NCBI GenBank assembly: GCA_044351045.1 | Contig: JBILGM010000006.1 | Coordinates: forward strand, 1-64,000 | DNA: 64,000 nucleotides | Reading direction: 5' to 3' | From: UBA6136 sp044351045 | Lineage (GTDB): Bacteria > Pseudomonadota > Gammaproteobacteria > Methylococcales > Methylococcaceae | Part shown: one piece after another, positions 34,905 to 45,732 of the stretch | Position numbering within the stretch: the first letter of the stretch is position 1 | Layout of the letters: each line of letters begins with the position of its first letter | Made by a program: the position numbers and the translations under genes | Notes under the pieces: generated by a model | What the model was told of the DNA's origin: nothing | The model's database searches: none | What the model saw: the letters and a program-made list of their open reading frames with translations, nothing else

Positions 34905-35822
34905 CTATTTACTGCCCGGCAGGCTTTCCCCACCGAACCAACTCAACAAAACCGGCAAGAATGAGTCGATCTCGAGACTCATGATGGCAAAATCGGCATC
35001 GAAACGGGCAGACGGATCAGCCGTCTCGATATCGGCGGCGGCTTCCTGAATAGCATCCAGAAACCGCAGTCGCTTGATGGAAAGCGACTCATCCAGCACC
35101 AGGCTCAACCGATCATTCCAGCTAAAGGCCAGCTTGATGACCTCCTTGCCCGCCTGAATGTGGTTGAGGATCTCCGGCACCTCAAGGTCATGCCGACGAC
35201 AACGCACGATGCCGCCATCCTCTTCGGGTGACTTCAGTTCGCATTCGCTTTCTAACGTGACGTTATTGGGCAGCGAACCGCCCGCCAACCATTGCGTCAT
35301 GATGGCCGCCGGCTTCTCTTTGGTGGCCACCGGGCTGACGGGGAACCCGTCCAGCGTCTGCCGTAGTACGGCGACAAAATCCTCCGCCTTGCGGGCACTG
35401 GCGCTATCGACAATCAACCAGCCACCGCGCGGATCGATGTAGCCGAAGGTGCGCCGACTCTGGCTGAATGCACGAGGCAACATGTCGTGCAGAATCTCGT
35501 CGCGGATGGATTCGCGCTCTTTCTTTCGGACAGAACGAGCCTGCTGCTCCTCGATTTCGGCCACCCGCTCGGCCACCAGCTCATTGACCGCCGCGGCGGG
35601 AAGAATCTTCTCCTCGCGTTGCAGGCAGAGCATGATGAATCCGCTGGTCTGGTGCACCAAGGGGAAATGCTCCTTACCCAACGGCGGAAACCAACCTTGA
35701 CTGAGTGGTTCCAGGCTACCGCAATGGCGAAAACGCCGTTCCTCCAGCTTCTTCTCCAGCTCAGCCCCGCTCAGGGTGAACGGTTCGGTCAGGCGCAGCA
35801 AGGCAAGGTTCTTGAACCACAT
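34905..35822 (-). CDS. rdgC: Nucleoid-associated recombination regulator RdgC
   Basis: A 305-residue ring-forming DNA-binding protein that restrains RecA. It starts MWFKNLALLRLTEPF, the conserved N-terminus of the family, and has GWFPPLGKE, DEILHDMLPRAFSQSRRTF and the C-terminal acidic region characteristic of RdgC. Length matches E. coli (303). It lies 12 bp upstream of the L,D-transpeptidase gene on the same strand, so the two may be co-transcribed. It is divergent from the beta-propeller gene. Confidence 0.95.
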   Translation of the reverse strand: MWFKNLALLRLTEPFTLSGAELEKKLEERRFRHCGSLEPLSQGWFPPLGKEHFPLVHQTSGFIMLCLQREEKILPAAAVNELVAERVAEIEEQQARSVRKKERESIRDEILHDMLPRAFSQSRRTFGYIDPRGGWLIVDSASARKAEDFVAVLRQTLDGFPVSPVATKEKPAAIMTQWLAGGSLPNNVTLESECELKSPEEDGGIVRCRRHDLEVPEILNHIQAGKEVIKLAFSWNDRLSLVLDESLSIKRLRFLDAIQEAAADIETADPSARFDADFAIMSLEIDSFLPVLLSWFGGESLPGSK

Positions 35823-36051
35823 CGTAATTGGAATTTCAAAAGGTCGCGATTATGGCCACTGACATGCACTTTGTCATCCGATGCGCCGTTTTGTAACGGC
35901 CTTGTGTCGCATTTGCTCAACAATCAAAACCCCATAAAACCGCTCGCCTTGGTCACGGTCACGGAGCCTTTCTATTACGCTCTGTACTCCAATGTTTCCT
36001 GAGCCTGCTTTGAGGCCGATAATAAGGCCGCAACATTCACGACATGCCCCC

Positions 36052-37013
36052 ATGAAATTACCGACACTGCTCGCTTTTAACCTGGCCATTATGCTGGGCA
36101 CTCCCGCCCGGGCCGAAACCGTTTATGTCACCCTGGAAAAAGACAACGCGCTGGCCGTGGTCTCCGGACCGGAGGGCAAGCTCGAAAAAACCATAAAGAT
36201 CGGCAAACGTCCGCGCGGCATCGCCCTGAGTCAGGACGGTAAATCAATCTATGTCGCGGTCAGCGACGAGGACACGATCAAGATCATCGACACCGCCACC
36301 CTCAAGACCGTTGGCAAGCTACCCTCCGGCGAGGACCCGGAAACTTTCGACGTTGACCCCGTAGGCCAGCTGCTGTTTGTCTCGAACGAAGATGACAACC
36401 AGGTCACCGTCATCGATCTCAAGACCCAGAAGCAGGTCAAGGGCATTCCCGTCGGCGTCGAACCCGAGGGCATCGCCGCCAGCCAGGATGGCCAGTGGAT
36501 CGTCAGCACCAGCGAAACCACCAACATGGCCCACTGGATCGACCGTAAGACCCTGGCCATCGTCGACAACACCCTGCTTGATCCCCGCCCCCGCGCCTGC
36601 GCCTTCACTGACGATAGCCAGCAGTTGTGGGTCAGCTCGGAAATCGCCGGCACTGTCAGCGTGCTGGATGTCGCCACCCGGCAAGCGGTCGGCAAGATCA
36701 GCTTCAAGATACCGGGCGTTACTCAGGAGAAGATTCAGCCCGTCGGGATCCGCATCGACCCGGAGCGCCGTTTTGCCTATGTTGCGCTCGGCCCCTCCAA
36801 CCGGGTTGCCGTCGTCGATGCCAAAACCTATCAGGTGCTCGATTACTGGCTGGTCGGCCAGCGCGTCTGGAACTTGGCGTTCTCGCCCGACCACAAGCAC
36901 CTCTACACCACCAATGGCGTCAGCAACGATATCTCCATCATCGACCTGGAAGCCCGCAAGGTCGTCAAGTCGGTTGCAGTCGGGCAATACCCTTGGGGCG
37001 TGGCGGTAAAACC

Positions 37014-37017
<4 letters not shown>
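36052..37017 (+). CDS. Periplasmic YVTN-type seven-bladed beta-propeller (PQQ-catabolism associated)
   Basis: A 321-residue exported protein. After a signal peptide ending in ARA it has repeated YVTN-like blades (VYVTLEKDNALAVV, SIYVAVSDEDTIKIID, LFVSNEDDNQVTVID, AYVALGPSNRVAVVD, LYTTNGVSNDISIID). This is the pattern of the propeller family tied to PQQ-dependent alcohol oxidation loci, and the two downstream ABC genes are its usual companions. The start overlaps no other gene; its TGA overlaps the ATPase ATG. No PQQ enzyme lies in the window, so the substrate link is from family context only. Confidence 0.82.
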
Positions 37018-37753
<736 letters not shown>

Positions 37754-37757
<4 letters not shown>

Positions 37758-38560
37758 ACCTCATGCATTACCTGCGCGCCCTCAAGGGCATCACCGGCCG
37801 CGAACTGCTGCGCTTCGTCCATCAGCGCGAGCGCTTTATTTCCGCCCTGGTCAGGCCGCTGATGTGGCTGTTCATCTTCGCCGCCGGCTTCCGCTCCACC
37901 CTCGGCGTCGCCATCATTCCGCCCTACGAGACCTACATCCTCTACGAGGTCTACATCACACCGGGCCTGCTGGGCATGGTGCAGTTGTTCAATGGCATGC
38001 AAAGCTCGCTGTCGATGGTCTACGACCGGGAAATGGGCAGCATGAAGACCCTGCTAACCAGCCCCCTGCCCCGCTGGTATCTGCTCACCTGCAAGCTGCT
38101 GGCTGGCGTCATGGTGTCGGTGGTGCAGACCTATGTGTTTTTGCTGATTGCATGGCTCTATGGCATCGAAGCCCCGCCGATGGGTTACCTCACCGTGTTG
38201 CCGGCCCTGATCCTGTCCGGTCTGATGCTGGGCGCACTGGGCTTGCTGCTGTCGTCCTTCATCAAGCAACTGGAGAACTTTGCCGGCGTCATGAATTTCG
38301 TTATTTTCCCGATGTTCTTCCTGTCCACCGCGCTGTATCCGCTGTGGAAGATTCAGGAATCCAGCGTCCTGCTCTACCGGCTCTCGCAATTCAACCCCTT
38401 CACTCACGCCGTCGAACTGATCCGCTTTGCCTTATACGAGCAGTTCAATCTTCAGGCCTGCCTGATCACACTCGGCTCACTGGCGTTTTTTTTAGCCGCT
38501 GCGGTGATCGGCTACAATCCTTCTAAGGGCTTGATGCAACGTAAAGGCGGACCTGCTTGA
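37754..38560 (+). CDS. ABC-2 type permease, partner of the preceding ATPase
   Basis: A 268-residue membrane protein with six predicted helices and the ABC-2 pattern: MVYDREMGSMKTLLTSPLPRW cytoplasmic loop, then a conserved FPMFFLSTALYPLW before the last helices. GGAGG seven bases before ATG 37754 and an ATGA overlap fix the start. It probably exports or positions a small molecule or periplasmic factor; the cargo is unknown. Its TGA overlaps the rfbB start, so the transport unit may run on into the rhamnose genes. Confidence 0.86.
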
Positions 38561-39630
38561 TGACTACTCAAACCAAAAGAACCATGCTCGTGACCGGCGG
38601 CGCCGGCTTCATTGGTGGCAATTTCGTGATCCGTCGGATCGTGCACGGGGACTCAGAAGTCATCAACCTCGACGCACTGACCTATGCCGGCAACCTAGAC
38701 ACCCTGCATGGGGTCGATGACGACACCCGGCACCATTTCGTGCTGGGGTCGATCGGTGACAGTGCGCTGGTCGATTACCTGCTGTTGCGCTATCAGCCTT
38801 CAGCGATCATCAACTTTGCCGCCGAGAGCCATGTTGACCGCTCCATCGACTCACCGGAACCCTTCATCCAGACCAATATTCTGGGGACTTTCCAATTGCT
38901 GGAATCGGCCCGCAAATACTGGCGTGGTCTGCCCGAACCCGAACAGTCCCAGTTCCGCTTCCTGCATGTCTCCACCGACGAGGTCTACGGCAGTCTCGGG
39001 CCGACCGGCAAGTTCACCGAGACCACGCCCTATCAGCCGAACTCACCCTATTCCGCCTCCAAGGCCAGTTCGGATCATCTGGTGCGCGCCTATTTCCACA
39101 CCTATGGAATGCCGGTGCTGACCACTAACTGTTCCAATAATTACGGCCCCTATCAGTTCCCGGAAAAGCTGATTCCGCTGATCATCCATAACGCGCTGCA
39201 TGGCAAACCGTTACCCGTGTATGGCACGGGCTCGAATATTCGCGATTGGCTGTTTGTCGAGGATCACTGCAGCGCCATCGAACGGGTGCTGGACGCCGGA
39301 ATGCCGGGCGAGGTTTACAACATCGGTGGCAATAACGAAAAAACCAATCTAGACGTGGTCCATGCCATCTGCGACTTGCTTGATGAATTCAAGCCGGATG
39401 CCGCCATCGGCCCCCGACGCAACCTGATCGCCTTCGTGGCCGATCGCCCGGGTCATGATCAGCGCTATGCCATCGACGCCACCAAGATCAAGACCCAGCT
39501 CGGCTGGGAACCTGAGCAGACCTTCGAGTCCGGACTGCGCAGGACCGTGCGCTGGTATCTGGACCATCAGGAATGGACCCAGCGGGTCATGGACGGCAGC
39601 TATCGCGGCGAACGGCTCGGCGCCGGCTAA
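38560..39630 (+). CDS. rfbB: dTDP-glucose 4,6-dehydratase
   Basis: A 356-residue SDR enzyme, second step of dTDP-L-rhamnose synthesis. Motifs are GGAGFIGGNFV (NAD binding), AAESHVDRSI, the STDEVYGSLG strand with catalytic Asp-Glu, YSASKASSDHL (Tyr and Lys) and NNYGPYQFPEKLIPL. The ATG at 38560 overlaps the permease stop (TGATG); a TTG one codon earlier is also possible. About 100 bp with a stem-loop separate it from rfbA. Confidence 0.96.
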   Translation: MTTQTKRTMLVTGGAGFIGGNFVIRRIVHGDSEVINLDALTYAGNLDTLHGVDDDTRHHFVLGSIGDSALVDYLLLRYQPSAIINFAAESHVDRSIDSPEPFIQTNILGTFQLLESARKYWRGLPEPEQSQFRFLHVSTDEVYGSLGPTGKFTETTPYQPNSPYSASKASSDHLVRAYFHTYGMPVLTTNCSNNYGPYQFPEKLIPLIIHNALHGKPLPVYGTGSNIRDWLFVEDHCSAIERVLDAGMPGEVYNIGGNNEKTNLDVVHAICDLLDEFKPDAAIGPRRNLIAFVADRPGHDQRYAIDATKIKTQLGWEPEQTFESGLRRTVRWYLDHQEWTQRVMDGSYRGERLGAG

Positions 39631-39660
39631 ACCGACACAGCTCGCACTTCGACTTGAATC

Positions 39661-39702
39661 CACAGGGGAGAGTCTGTCACCGATGCGTCTCCCCCCCCTG
39701 TG
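39661..39702 (+). other. GC-rich stem-loop between rfbB and rfbA
   Basis: CACAGGGGAGA can pair with the 3' segment TCTCCCC...CCCTGTG, leaving a run of extra Cs as a bulge. It lies in the 100-bp gap inside the rhamnose cluster, and could be a partial terminator or RNA-processing site that sets different levels of RfbB and RfbACD. Confidence 0.45.
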
Positions 39703-39730
39703 CCACTGATTACGTGAGGCACTGACACCC

Positions 39731-40618
39731 ATGCCAAATTACAAGGGCATCATCCTGGCCGGCGGTTCCGGCACCCGCCTGCATCCCCTGACTCATGTCA
39801 CCAGCAAGCAATTGCTGCCGGTGTACGACAAGCCGATGATTTATTACCCGCTGTCCGTGCTGATGCTGGCCGGGATTCGGGAAGTACTCATCATCACCAC
39901 CCCGCAGGATGCGCCGATGTTCCGGCACCTGCTGGGCGACGGCTCGCAATGGGGTATGTCCCTGCATTACCGGGAACAACCCAAACCGGAAGGGCTGGCC
40001 CAGGCCTTCATCATCGGTCGTGACTTTGTCGGCAACGATCCCTCCTGTTTGATCCTCGGGGACAACATATTCTATGGGCATGGCTTGACGGACAACCTGA
40101 AGGCGGCGACCACTCAGAGCGAAGGCGCCACGGTTTTCGGCTATTGGGTGAATGATCCCGAGCGCTATGGCGTTGCCGAATTCGACAAGACCGGCCAAGT
40201 TGTCGGTCTGGTCGAAAAACCCCAGGAGCCCAAATCCAACTACGCCGTCACTGGCCTCTATTTCTACGACAACCAGGTCGTGGACATGGCCCGCGACCTA
40301 AAGCCCGGCGCGCGCGGCGAACTGGAGATCACCGACATCAACAAGTTGTACCTGGAAAAACGCCAACTACGGGTGGAAAAGCTGGGTCGGGGTATCGCCT
40401 GGCTGGATACCGGCACCCATGCCTCGCTGCTGCAGGCATCCAACTTCATCCAGACTATCGAGGAACGACAAGGCCTCAAAATCAGCTGCCCCGAGGAAAT
40501 TGCCTGGAGTCAGGGCTGGATCAGCGCGGAGCAATTGGCGAAACAGGCCGAGCCGTTAAGAAAGAGCAACTACGGAGAATATCTCCTCAAACTGCTGAAG
40601 ATGGAGCGTCCCGCATGA
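39731..40618 (+). CDS. rfbA: Glucose-1-phosphate thymidylyltransferase
   Basis: A 295-residue enzyme, first step of dTDP-rhamnose synthesis, activating glucose-1-phosphate with dTTP. The nucleotide-binding loop LAGGSGTRLHPLT, KQLLPVYDKPMIYYPLS, LGDNIFYG and the DTGTHASLLQAS block are all present and the length is the family norm. Its TGA overlaps the rfbC ATG by ATGA. Confidence 0.97.
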   Translation: MPNYKGIILAGGSGTRLHPLTHVTSKQLLPVYDKPMIYYPLSVLMLAGIREVLIITTPQDAPMFRHLLGDGSQWGMSLHYREQPKPEGLAQAFIIGRDFVGNDPSCLILGDNIFYGHGLTDNLKAATTQSEGATVFGYWVNDPERYGVAEFDKTGQVVGLVEKPQEPKSNYAVTGLYFYDNQVVDMARDLKPGARGELEITDINKLYLEKRQLRVEKLGRGIAWLDTGTHASLLQASNFIQTIEERQGLKISCPEEIAWSQGWISAEQLAKQAEPLRKSNYGEYLLKLLKMERPA

Positions 40619-41166
40619 TTATTGAAACCACACCCCTTGCCGGCCTGCTGCTGGTCAAACCCGATGTATTTGGCGACGAGCGCGGTTTCTTTCAGGAAAC
40701 CTGGAATCTTCGGCGTTATACCGAGGCCGGGCTCGACCGCTATTTCGTCCAGGACAACCTGTCCCTGTCGCGCAAGGGCATTCTTCGCGGTCTGCACTTC
40801 CAGAATCCCGGCCCTCAGGGCAAGCTGGTGTTCGTGCTTCAGGGCGAGGTGTTCGATGTCGCGGTGGATGTCCGGACCGATTCCCCGACTTTCGGCCAAT
40901 GGCATGGCGTGACCCTGTCGGCCGATAACCATCATCAGCTGTTTGTGCCTGAGGGATTCGCCCATGGTTTCTGCGTCACCAGCGAGACCGCCCTCTTCGC
41001 CTACAAGTGCACCGATTTCTATAATCCCAAAGCCGAATTTAGCCTGCTGTGGAACGATCCCGATATCGGCATCGAATGGCCAATCACGAAGCCGGAATTG
41101 TCCGAAAAAGACAAAAACGGCCAGCCATTGAGTGAGTTTTCCCGTGACTTGCTAGCGGTCTGGTGA
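40615..41166 (+). CDS. rfbC: dTDP-4-dehydrorhamnose 3,5-epimerase
   Basis: A 183-residue cupin-fold epimerase, third step of the pathway. Diagnostic blocks are DERGFFQETWN, QDNLSLSRKGILRGLHFQ (catalytic His), FVLQGEVFDVAVDVR and PEGFAHGFCVTSE, followed by YKCTDFYNP (Tyr). Overlaps rfbA upstream. Its stop is immediately followed by rfbD. Confidence 0.96.
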   Translation: MIIETTPLAGLLLVKPDVFGDERGFFQETWNLRRYTEAGLDRYFVQDNLSLSRKGILRGLHFQNPGPQGKLVFVLQGEVFDVAVDVRTDSPTFGQWHGVTLSADNHHQLFVPEGFAHGFCVTSETALFAYKCTDFYNPKAEFSLLWNDPDIGIEWPITKPELSEKDKNGQPLSEFSRDLLAVW

Positions 41167-41168
41167 GC

Positions 41169-42074
41169 ATGAAGATCCTGCTGATCGGTCATGAGGGCCA
41201 GGTCGCTTGGGAACTGCGACGCACGTTGGCCTGCCTGGGAAACGTCACGGCGCTGGGTCGGGCCACTCAGCCAAGTCTGGACTTAACCCAGCCCGATGAT
41301 ATCCGCGCCACCTTGCGTGCCCTTCAGCCAAAGCTGATCGTCAATGCTGCTGCCTACACGGCGGTGGACAAGGCCGAGGAGGACCCCGAGGCGGCTTACT
41401 CCATCAATGCCGAAGCCGTTGCGATTCTGGCCGAGGAAGCCAAATTGCTAGGCGCCGTTCTGATCCACTACTCGACCGATTATGTCTTTCCCGGCAATGC
41501 CCAGCAGCCCTACGGTGAAGAGGATGCCGTGGGACCATTGAGCGTTTATGGTCAGAGCAAGCTGGCCGGCGAGGAAGCCATCCGGCAAGCGGGGATTCGT
41601 CATCTGATTCTGCGAACCGCCTGGGTCTATGGAGGACGCGGCCAGAATTTCCTGTTGACCATGCTGCGCCTGATGCGGGAGCGGGATACGCTGGGTATCG
41701 TCAACGACCAGCTGGGCGCACCGACCTGGAGCCGGCTGATTGCCGAAGCCACCGCCCTGATGGTGACCCAGTGTATCCGCGATGGATACTTTCTATTAGG
41801 AGACAAGTCAGGGACTTATCACCTCACCTGCGGAGGCGAAACCTCCTGGCTTGGCTTCGCCGAGCAAATCAGAACGCTTGGCATTGCTGAAGGCTTACTG
41901 GATGAAACGGCGGCAAAATTGAACCCGATTCCGACCTCGGCCTATCCCACGCCCGCGCAACGCCCGGCCTATTCCGTGCTGTCCAACGACAAACTGGCCC
42001 GGGAGTTTGGCATCAAAGTGCCCGATTGGGCTGAGGCCCTGCCACTGTGTCTGACCGATACCCGACCTGCCTGA
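41169..42074 (+). CDS. rfbD: dTDP-4-dehydrorhamnose reductase
   Basis: A 301-residue SDR reductase producing dTDP-L-rhamnose. The N-terminal MKILLIGHEGQVAWEL (normally G-x-x-G-Q-[VL]-G; here the last Gly is Ala), NAAAYTAVDKAE, STDYVFPG, YGQSKLAGE (Tyr and Lys) and RTAWVYGGRGQNF are present. ATG 41169 gives the canonical N-terminus; a GTG at 41163 overlapping the rfbC stop is an alternative. The product feeds O-antigen or other rhamnose polymers, whose transferases are not in this window. Confidence 0.95.
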   Translation: MKILLIGHEGQVAWELRRTLACLGNVTALGRATQPSLDLTQPDDIRATLRALQPKLIVNAAAYTAVDKAEEDPEAAYSINAEAVAILAEEAKLLGAVLIHYSTDYVFPGNAQQPYGEEDAVGPLSVYGQSKLAGEEAIRQAGIRHLILRTAWVYGGRGQNFLLTMLRLMRERDTLGIVNDQLGAPTWSRLIAEATALMVTQCIRDGYFLLGDKSGTYHLTCGGETSWLGFAEQIRTLGIAEGLLDETAAKLNPIPTSAYPTPAQRPAYSVLSNDKLAREFGIKVPDWAEALPLCLTDTRPA

Positions 42075-42096
42075 CCGCGGACAAACACCTCCCTTG

Positions 42097-45000
42097 ATGA
42101 GCGCCCCCCGCTTCCTTCACCTGCGACTCCACACGGAGTATTCCCTGATCGACGGGCTGGTGGACGTCAAGGCGCTGGTGAAGCGCTGCGCCAGTCTCGG
42201 CATGCCGGCGGTCGCGGTCACCGACCACTCCAACTTTTTTGCCCTGGTCAAGTTTTTCAAGGCCGCCCAATCGGCCGGGATCAAGCCCATCGCCGGGGCA
42301 GATATCCTGCTCTTCAACGAAACGGAACCGACCGCTCCCTTTCCACTAACCCTGTTCGTACAGAATGACACCGGCTACCGGACGCTCACGAGGCTGATTT
42401 CCCGTGCCTATCGCGAGAACCAGCACCAAGGTGTTCCACAGGTGATGGCAGACTGGCTGGAAGATCACAACGAGGGGCTGATTGCTCTCTCCGGCGCTCG
42501 GAATGGGCAAATCGGGCGCGCCATACTGTCAGGCATTCCCGATGAAGCAAGACGACTATGTGAACACTGGGCCACGGTGTTCAAGGAACGCTTTTATCTG
42601 GAATTGCAGCGCACGGGCCGCCCCCAGGAAGAACCCTACATTGCCGGCGCAATTGAACTGGCGCTAGCTTTGGATCTACCCATAGTTGCCACCAATGATG
42701 TGCGCTTTCTGGCCAGTGAGGATTTCGAAGCTCATGAGGCACGGGTCTGCATCCATCAGGGTCGGGTGCTGGACGATTCCCGCCGTCCCCGCGATTACAC
42801 CGATCAGCAGTTTTTCAAAAGCCCGGAGGACATGGGCGCGTTGTTTTACGATCTCCCCGAGGCACTGGAAAACAGCGTCGAGATTGCCAAACGCTGCAAT
42901 CTGACGCTGACCCTGGGTGAGAACTTCCTGCCGAATTTCCCGGTGCCAGAAGGCATGACGACAGGCGAGTATTTCGCGGAGGAGTCGCGCAAGGGCCTGC
43001 AACAGCGAATCGCCATGCGCCCGCCTGTTGGCAAGGGTTCGGTCGATGAACGGACCCAGCGCTATCAGGAACGGCTGGAACTGGAAATTTCCGTCATCAA
43101 CCAGATGGACTTCCCCGGCTACTTCCTGATCGTCGCCGATTTCATTCAATGGGCAAAAAATCAGGGCATACCCGTGGGGCCGGGACGAGGTTCCGGCGCC
43201 GGGTCGCTAGTGGCCTATGCGTTAAAGATCACCGATCTTGACCCCATCGAATTCGAACTGCTTTTCGAGCGCTTTCTGAATCCCGAACGCGTCTCAATGC
43301 CCGACTTCGACGTCGACTTCTGCATGGAGCGTCGCGACGAAGTGATCGACTATGTCGCCAGAACATACGGGCGCGATCGTGTTTCGCAGATCATCACCTA
43401 TGGCAGCATGGCCGCCAAGGCGGTGGTGCGCGATGTCGGTCGGGTACTGGGGCATCCCTATGGGTTTGTCGACCGAATCGCCAAGCTGATTCCTTTCGAG
43501 CTGGGCATCACGCTCGACAAGGCGCTGCAGGACAGCGAGGACCTGAAAAAGCTTTACGAGTCGGATGAGGAGGTCCGCGCCCTCATCGACCTGGCCCAAT
43601 CGCTGGAAGGCTTGACGCGCAATGCCGGCAAGCATGCGGGTGGTGTGGTCATTGCCCCTTCGGATCTGACCGATTTCAGTCCGCTCTATTGCGAGGCCGG
43701 CGGCGACAATCTGGTGACTCAGTTCGACAAGGATGATGTCGAGGCCGTCGGCTTGGTCAAGTTCGATTTTCTGGGTCTACGGACGCTCACCATCATCGAC
43801 TGGGCGCTAGAAACCATCAACCGACAGCGGACGGAAAAGGGCGAGAACGTCATCGATATCTCGCTGATCCCGCTGAATGACCCACCCACCTACGAACTCC
43901 TGAAAAGTTGCCAGACCACCGCCGTCTTCCAGCTAGAATCCCGCGGCATGAAGGACCTCATCAAGCGGCTGCGACCCGACTGCTTTGAGGACATCATCGC
44001 GCTGGTGGCGTTGTTCCGGCCCGGTCCGCTGCAGTCCGGCATGGTCGACGATTACATCAACGTTAAGCATGGCAAGCAGAAGGCCGAGTTCCCGCATCCC
44101 ATCCTGGAACCTATCCTGAAGCCAACCAATGGCGTCATCGTTTACCAGGAACAGGTGATGAAAATCGCCCAGGATATGGCCGGCTACACGCTGGGCGGCG
44201 CCGACCTGTTGCGCCGCGCCATGGGCAAAAAGAAGCCCGAGGAAATGGCCAAGCAACGCGAGATTTTCGTCACCGGCGCAACGGGGCTGGGCATCGACGA
44301 AAAAATCTCCGGGTACATTTTCGACCTGATGGAAAAATTCGCCGGCTATGGCTTCAACAAGTCGCACTCGGCGGCCTACGCGCTGGTGTCTTACCAGACT
44401 GCCTGGCTCAAGGCGCACTTCCCGTCCGCCTTCATAGCGGCGGTGTTGTCATCGGATATGGACAAGACCGACAAGGTGGTGGTGTTCATCGAAGAATGCC
44501 GACAGATGAAGCTGGCGATTCTTCCGCCCGACATCAATCGTTCGGAATTCCGCTTCACCGCCCTCGATAACGGATCCATTCAATATGGGCTCGGTGCCAT
44601 CAAGGGCGTGGGCGAAAGCGCCATCAATGAAATTCTCGAGGAACGCCGGAAGCATGGAGCTTTCGCCGATCTGCGCGACCTGTGTCGCCGCATTGACACT
44701 CGCAAGGCCAATCGGCGCGTGCTGGAGGCCCTGATTCGAGCCGGGGCTCTGGACAGCATGAATGCCAATCGCGCGCACCACATGGCCGAATTGACCGACG
44801 CGCTCAAAGCCGCCGAGCAGCACGGCGCCATGGCCGCCTCGGGGCAGGACGATCTTTTCGGACTACTGGACATGCCGGCGCCGGAAACCGACCACCCCGG
44901 CAAACCCCAGGTCGAACCATGGTCAGAGGAGGATCGGCTCAATCACGAAAAGGCCACCTTGGGGCTGTACCTCACCGGCCATCCCATCGGCCGCTTTGAG

Positions 45001-45621
45001 GGCGACATCGTCCATTTCATCACCGATCGGCTGGGTCCGCTGGCCGAGCGGCACGATCGCAACGGCAATCCTGAAGGGACTTATGGTCGTCGCCAGGAAG
45101 TCAGGGCCGTGGTCGCCGGACTGGTGGTGGAACTTCGCACCAAGCAGAATAAGAACGGCAAGCGGATGGGCTTTGCCACGCTGGATGACCGCACGGGTAG
45201 ACTGGAAGTCGCCGTGTTTTCGGAAGCCTTCGACAAGTTTCGCGAATACCTCGTCAAGGACACCCTACTGGTCGCCGAAGGCAATCTCAGCTGGGATGAC
45301 TTCGCCGGTCAACTGCGGCTCAGCGCCGATAATCTGATGAGCATGGAACAGGCAAGGGTGGCATTTGCCAAGCGATTGACGCTTTACCGGGGGGCGACCG
45401 GGTCTGAGGAATACACCCCATCTTTATGGGCAGAAAAACTTCAGCAGACGCTCTCCCCTTTCCGGGGCGGGCACTGTCCGGTCTTTATCGAATACCAGAC
45501 CCCGGGCGCCCAGGGCCTCATTCAGTTTGGCGAACTGTGGCAGATTCGCCCCGAGGAAACGTTATTGGGACAACTCAGATCGCTCTTGGGCGACGAGAGT
45601 GTCATCCTGCAATACAGCTGA
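42097..45621 (+). CDS. dnaE: DNA polymerase III alpha subunit
   Basis: A 1174-residue replicative polymerase. The N-terminal PHP domain starts FLHLRLHTEYSLIDG. The polymerase core has PVGPGRGSGAGSLVAYAL and the catalytic MPDFDVDFCMERRDEVI, with further blocks NAGKHAGGVVI and GFNKSHSAAYALVSYQTAWLKAHFP. C-terminal helix-hairpin-helix and OB domains follow. It corresponds to DnaE1 in length and layout. ATG 42097 is preceded by a TTG one codon earlier. It follows rfbD by 22 bp but is probably independently expressed as well. Confidence 0.98.
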   Translation: MSAPRFLHLRLHTEYSLIDGLVDVKALVKRCASLGMPAVAVTDHSNFFALVKFFKAAQSAGIKPIAGADILLFNETEPTAPFPLTLFVQNDTGYRTLTRLISRAYRENQHQGVPQVMADWLEDHNEGLIALSGARNGQIGRAILSGIPDEARRLCEHWATVFKERFYLELQRTGRPQEEPYIAGAIELALALDLPIVATNDVRFLASEDFEAHEARVCIHQGRVLDDSRRPRDYTDQQFFKSPEDMGALFYDLPEALENSVEIAKRCNLTLTLGENFLPNFPVPEGMTTGEYFAEESRKGLQQRIAMRPPVGKGSVDERTQRYQERLELEISVINQMDFPGYFLIVADFIQWAKNQGIPVGPGRGSGAGSLVAYALKITDLDPIEFELLFERFLNPERVSMPDFDVDFCMERRDEVIDYVARTYGRDRVSQIITYGSMAAKAVVRDVGRVLGHPYGFVDRIAKLIPFELGITLDKALQDSEDLKKLYESDEEVRALIDLAQSLEGLTRNAGKHAGGVVIAPSDLTDFSPLYCEAGGDNLVTQFDKDDVEAVGLVKFDFLGLRTLTIIDWALETINRQRTEKGENVIDISLIPLNDPPTYELLKSCQTTAVFQLESRGMKDLIKRLRPDCFEDIIALVALFRPGPLQSGMVDDYINVKHGKQKAEFPHPILEPILKPTNGVIVYQEQVMKIAQDMAGYTLGGADLLRRAMGKKKPEEMAKQREIFVTGATGLGIDEKISGYIFDLMEKFAGYGFNKSHSAAYALVSYQTAWLKAHFPSAFIAAVLSSDMDKTDKVVVFIEECRQMKLAILPPDINRSEFRFTALDNGSIQYGLGAIKGVGESAINEILEERRKHGAFADLRDLCRRIDTRKANRRVLEALIRAGALDSMNANRAHHMAELTDALKAAEQHGAMAASGQDDLFGLLDMPAPETDHPGKPQVEPWSEEDRLNHEKATLGLYLTGHPIGRFEGDIVHFITDRLGPLAERHDRNGNPEGTYGRRQEVRAVVAGLVVELRTKQNKNGKRMGFATLDDRTGRLEVAVFSEAFDKFREYLVKDTLLVAEGNLSWDDFAGQLRLSADNLMSMEQARVAFAKRLTLYRGATGSEEYTPSLWAEKLQQTLSPFRGGHCPVFIEYQTPGAQGLIQFGELWQIRPEETLLGQLRSLLGDESVILQYS

Positions 45622-45684
45622 CCGGATTCTCACGGCCATCAGGCGATTGGTCTGGTCACGCTACTGACAACTTTACGGCTTGCC

Positions 45685-45714
45685 CGAACGCCTTCCCTCA
45701 TTAGCAGGCGTTCG
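45685..45714. terminator. Stem-loop between convergent dnaE and a lipoprotein gene
   Basis: CGAACGCC (45685-45692) pairs perfectly with GGCGTTCG (45707-45714) over a 14-nt loop. It lies 19 bp from the end of the minus-strand gene and 63 bp after dnaE. No T tract is present. Confidence 0.5.
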
Positions 45715-45732
45715 ACGCATTCACGACCCCTG

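Noticed and set aside
35853..35867. A sigma54-like TGG-N10-GC element (TGGCCACTGACATGC) upstream of the beta-propeller gene
   Set aside because: Spacing fits, but several consensus positions differ and it lies about 185 bp from the start; too weak to annotate.
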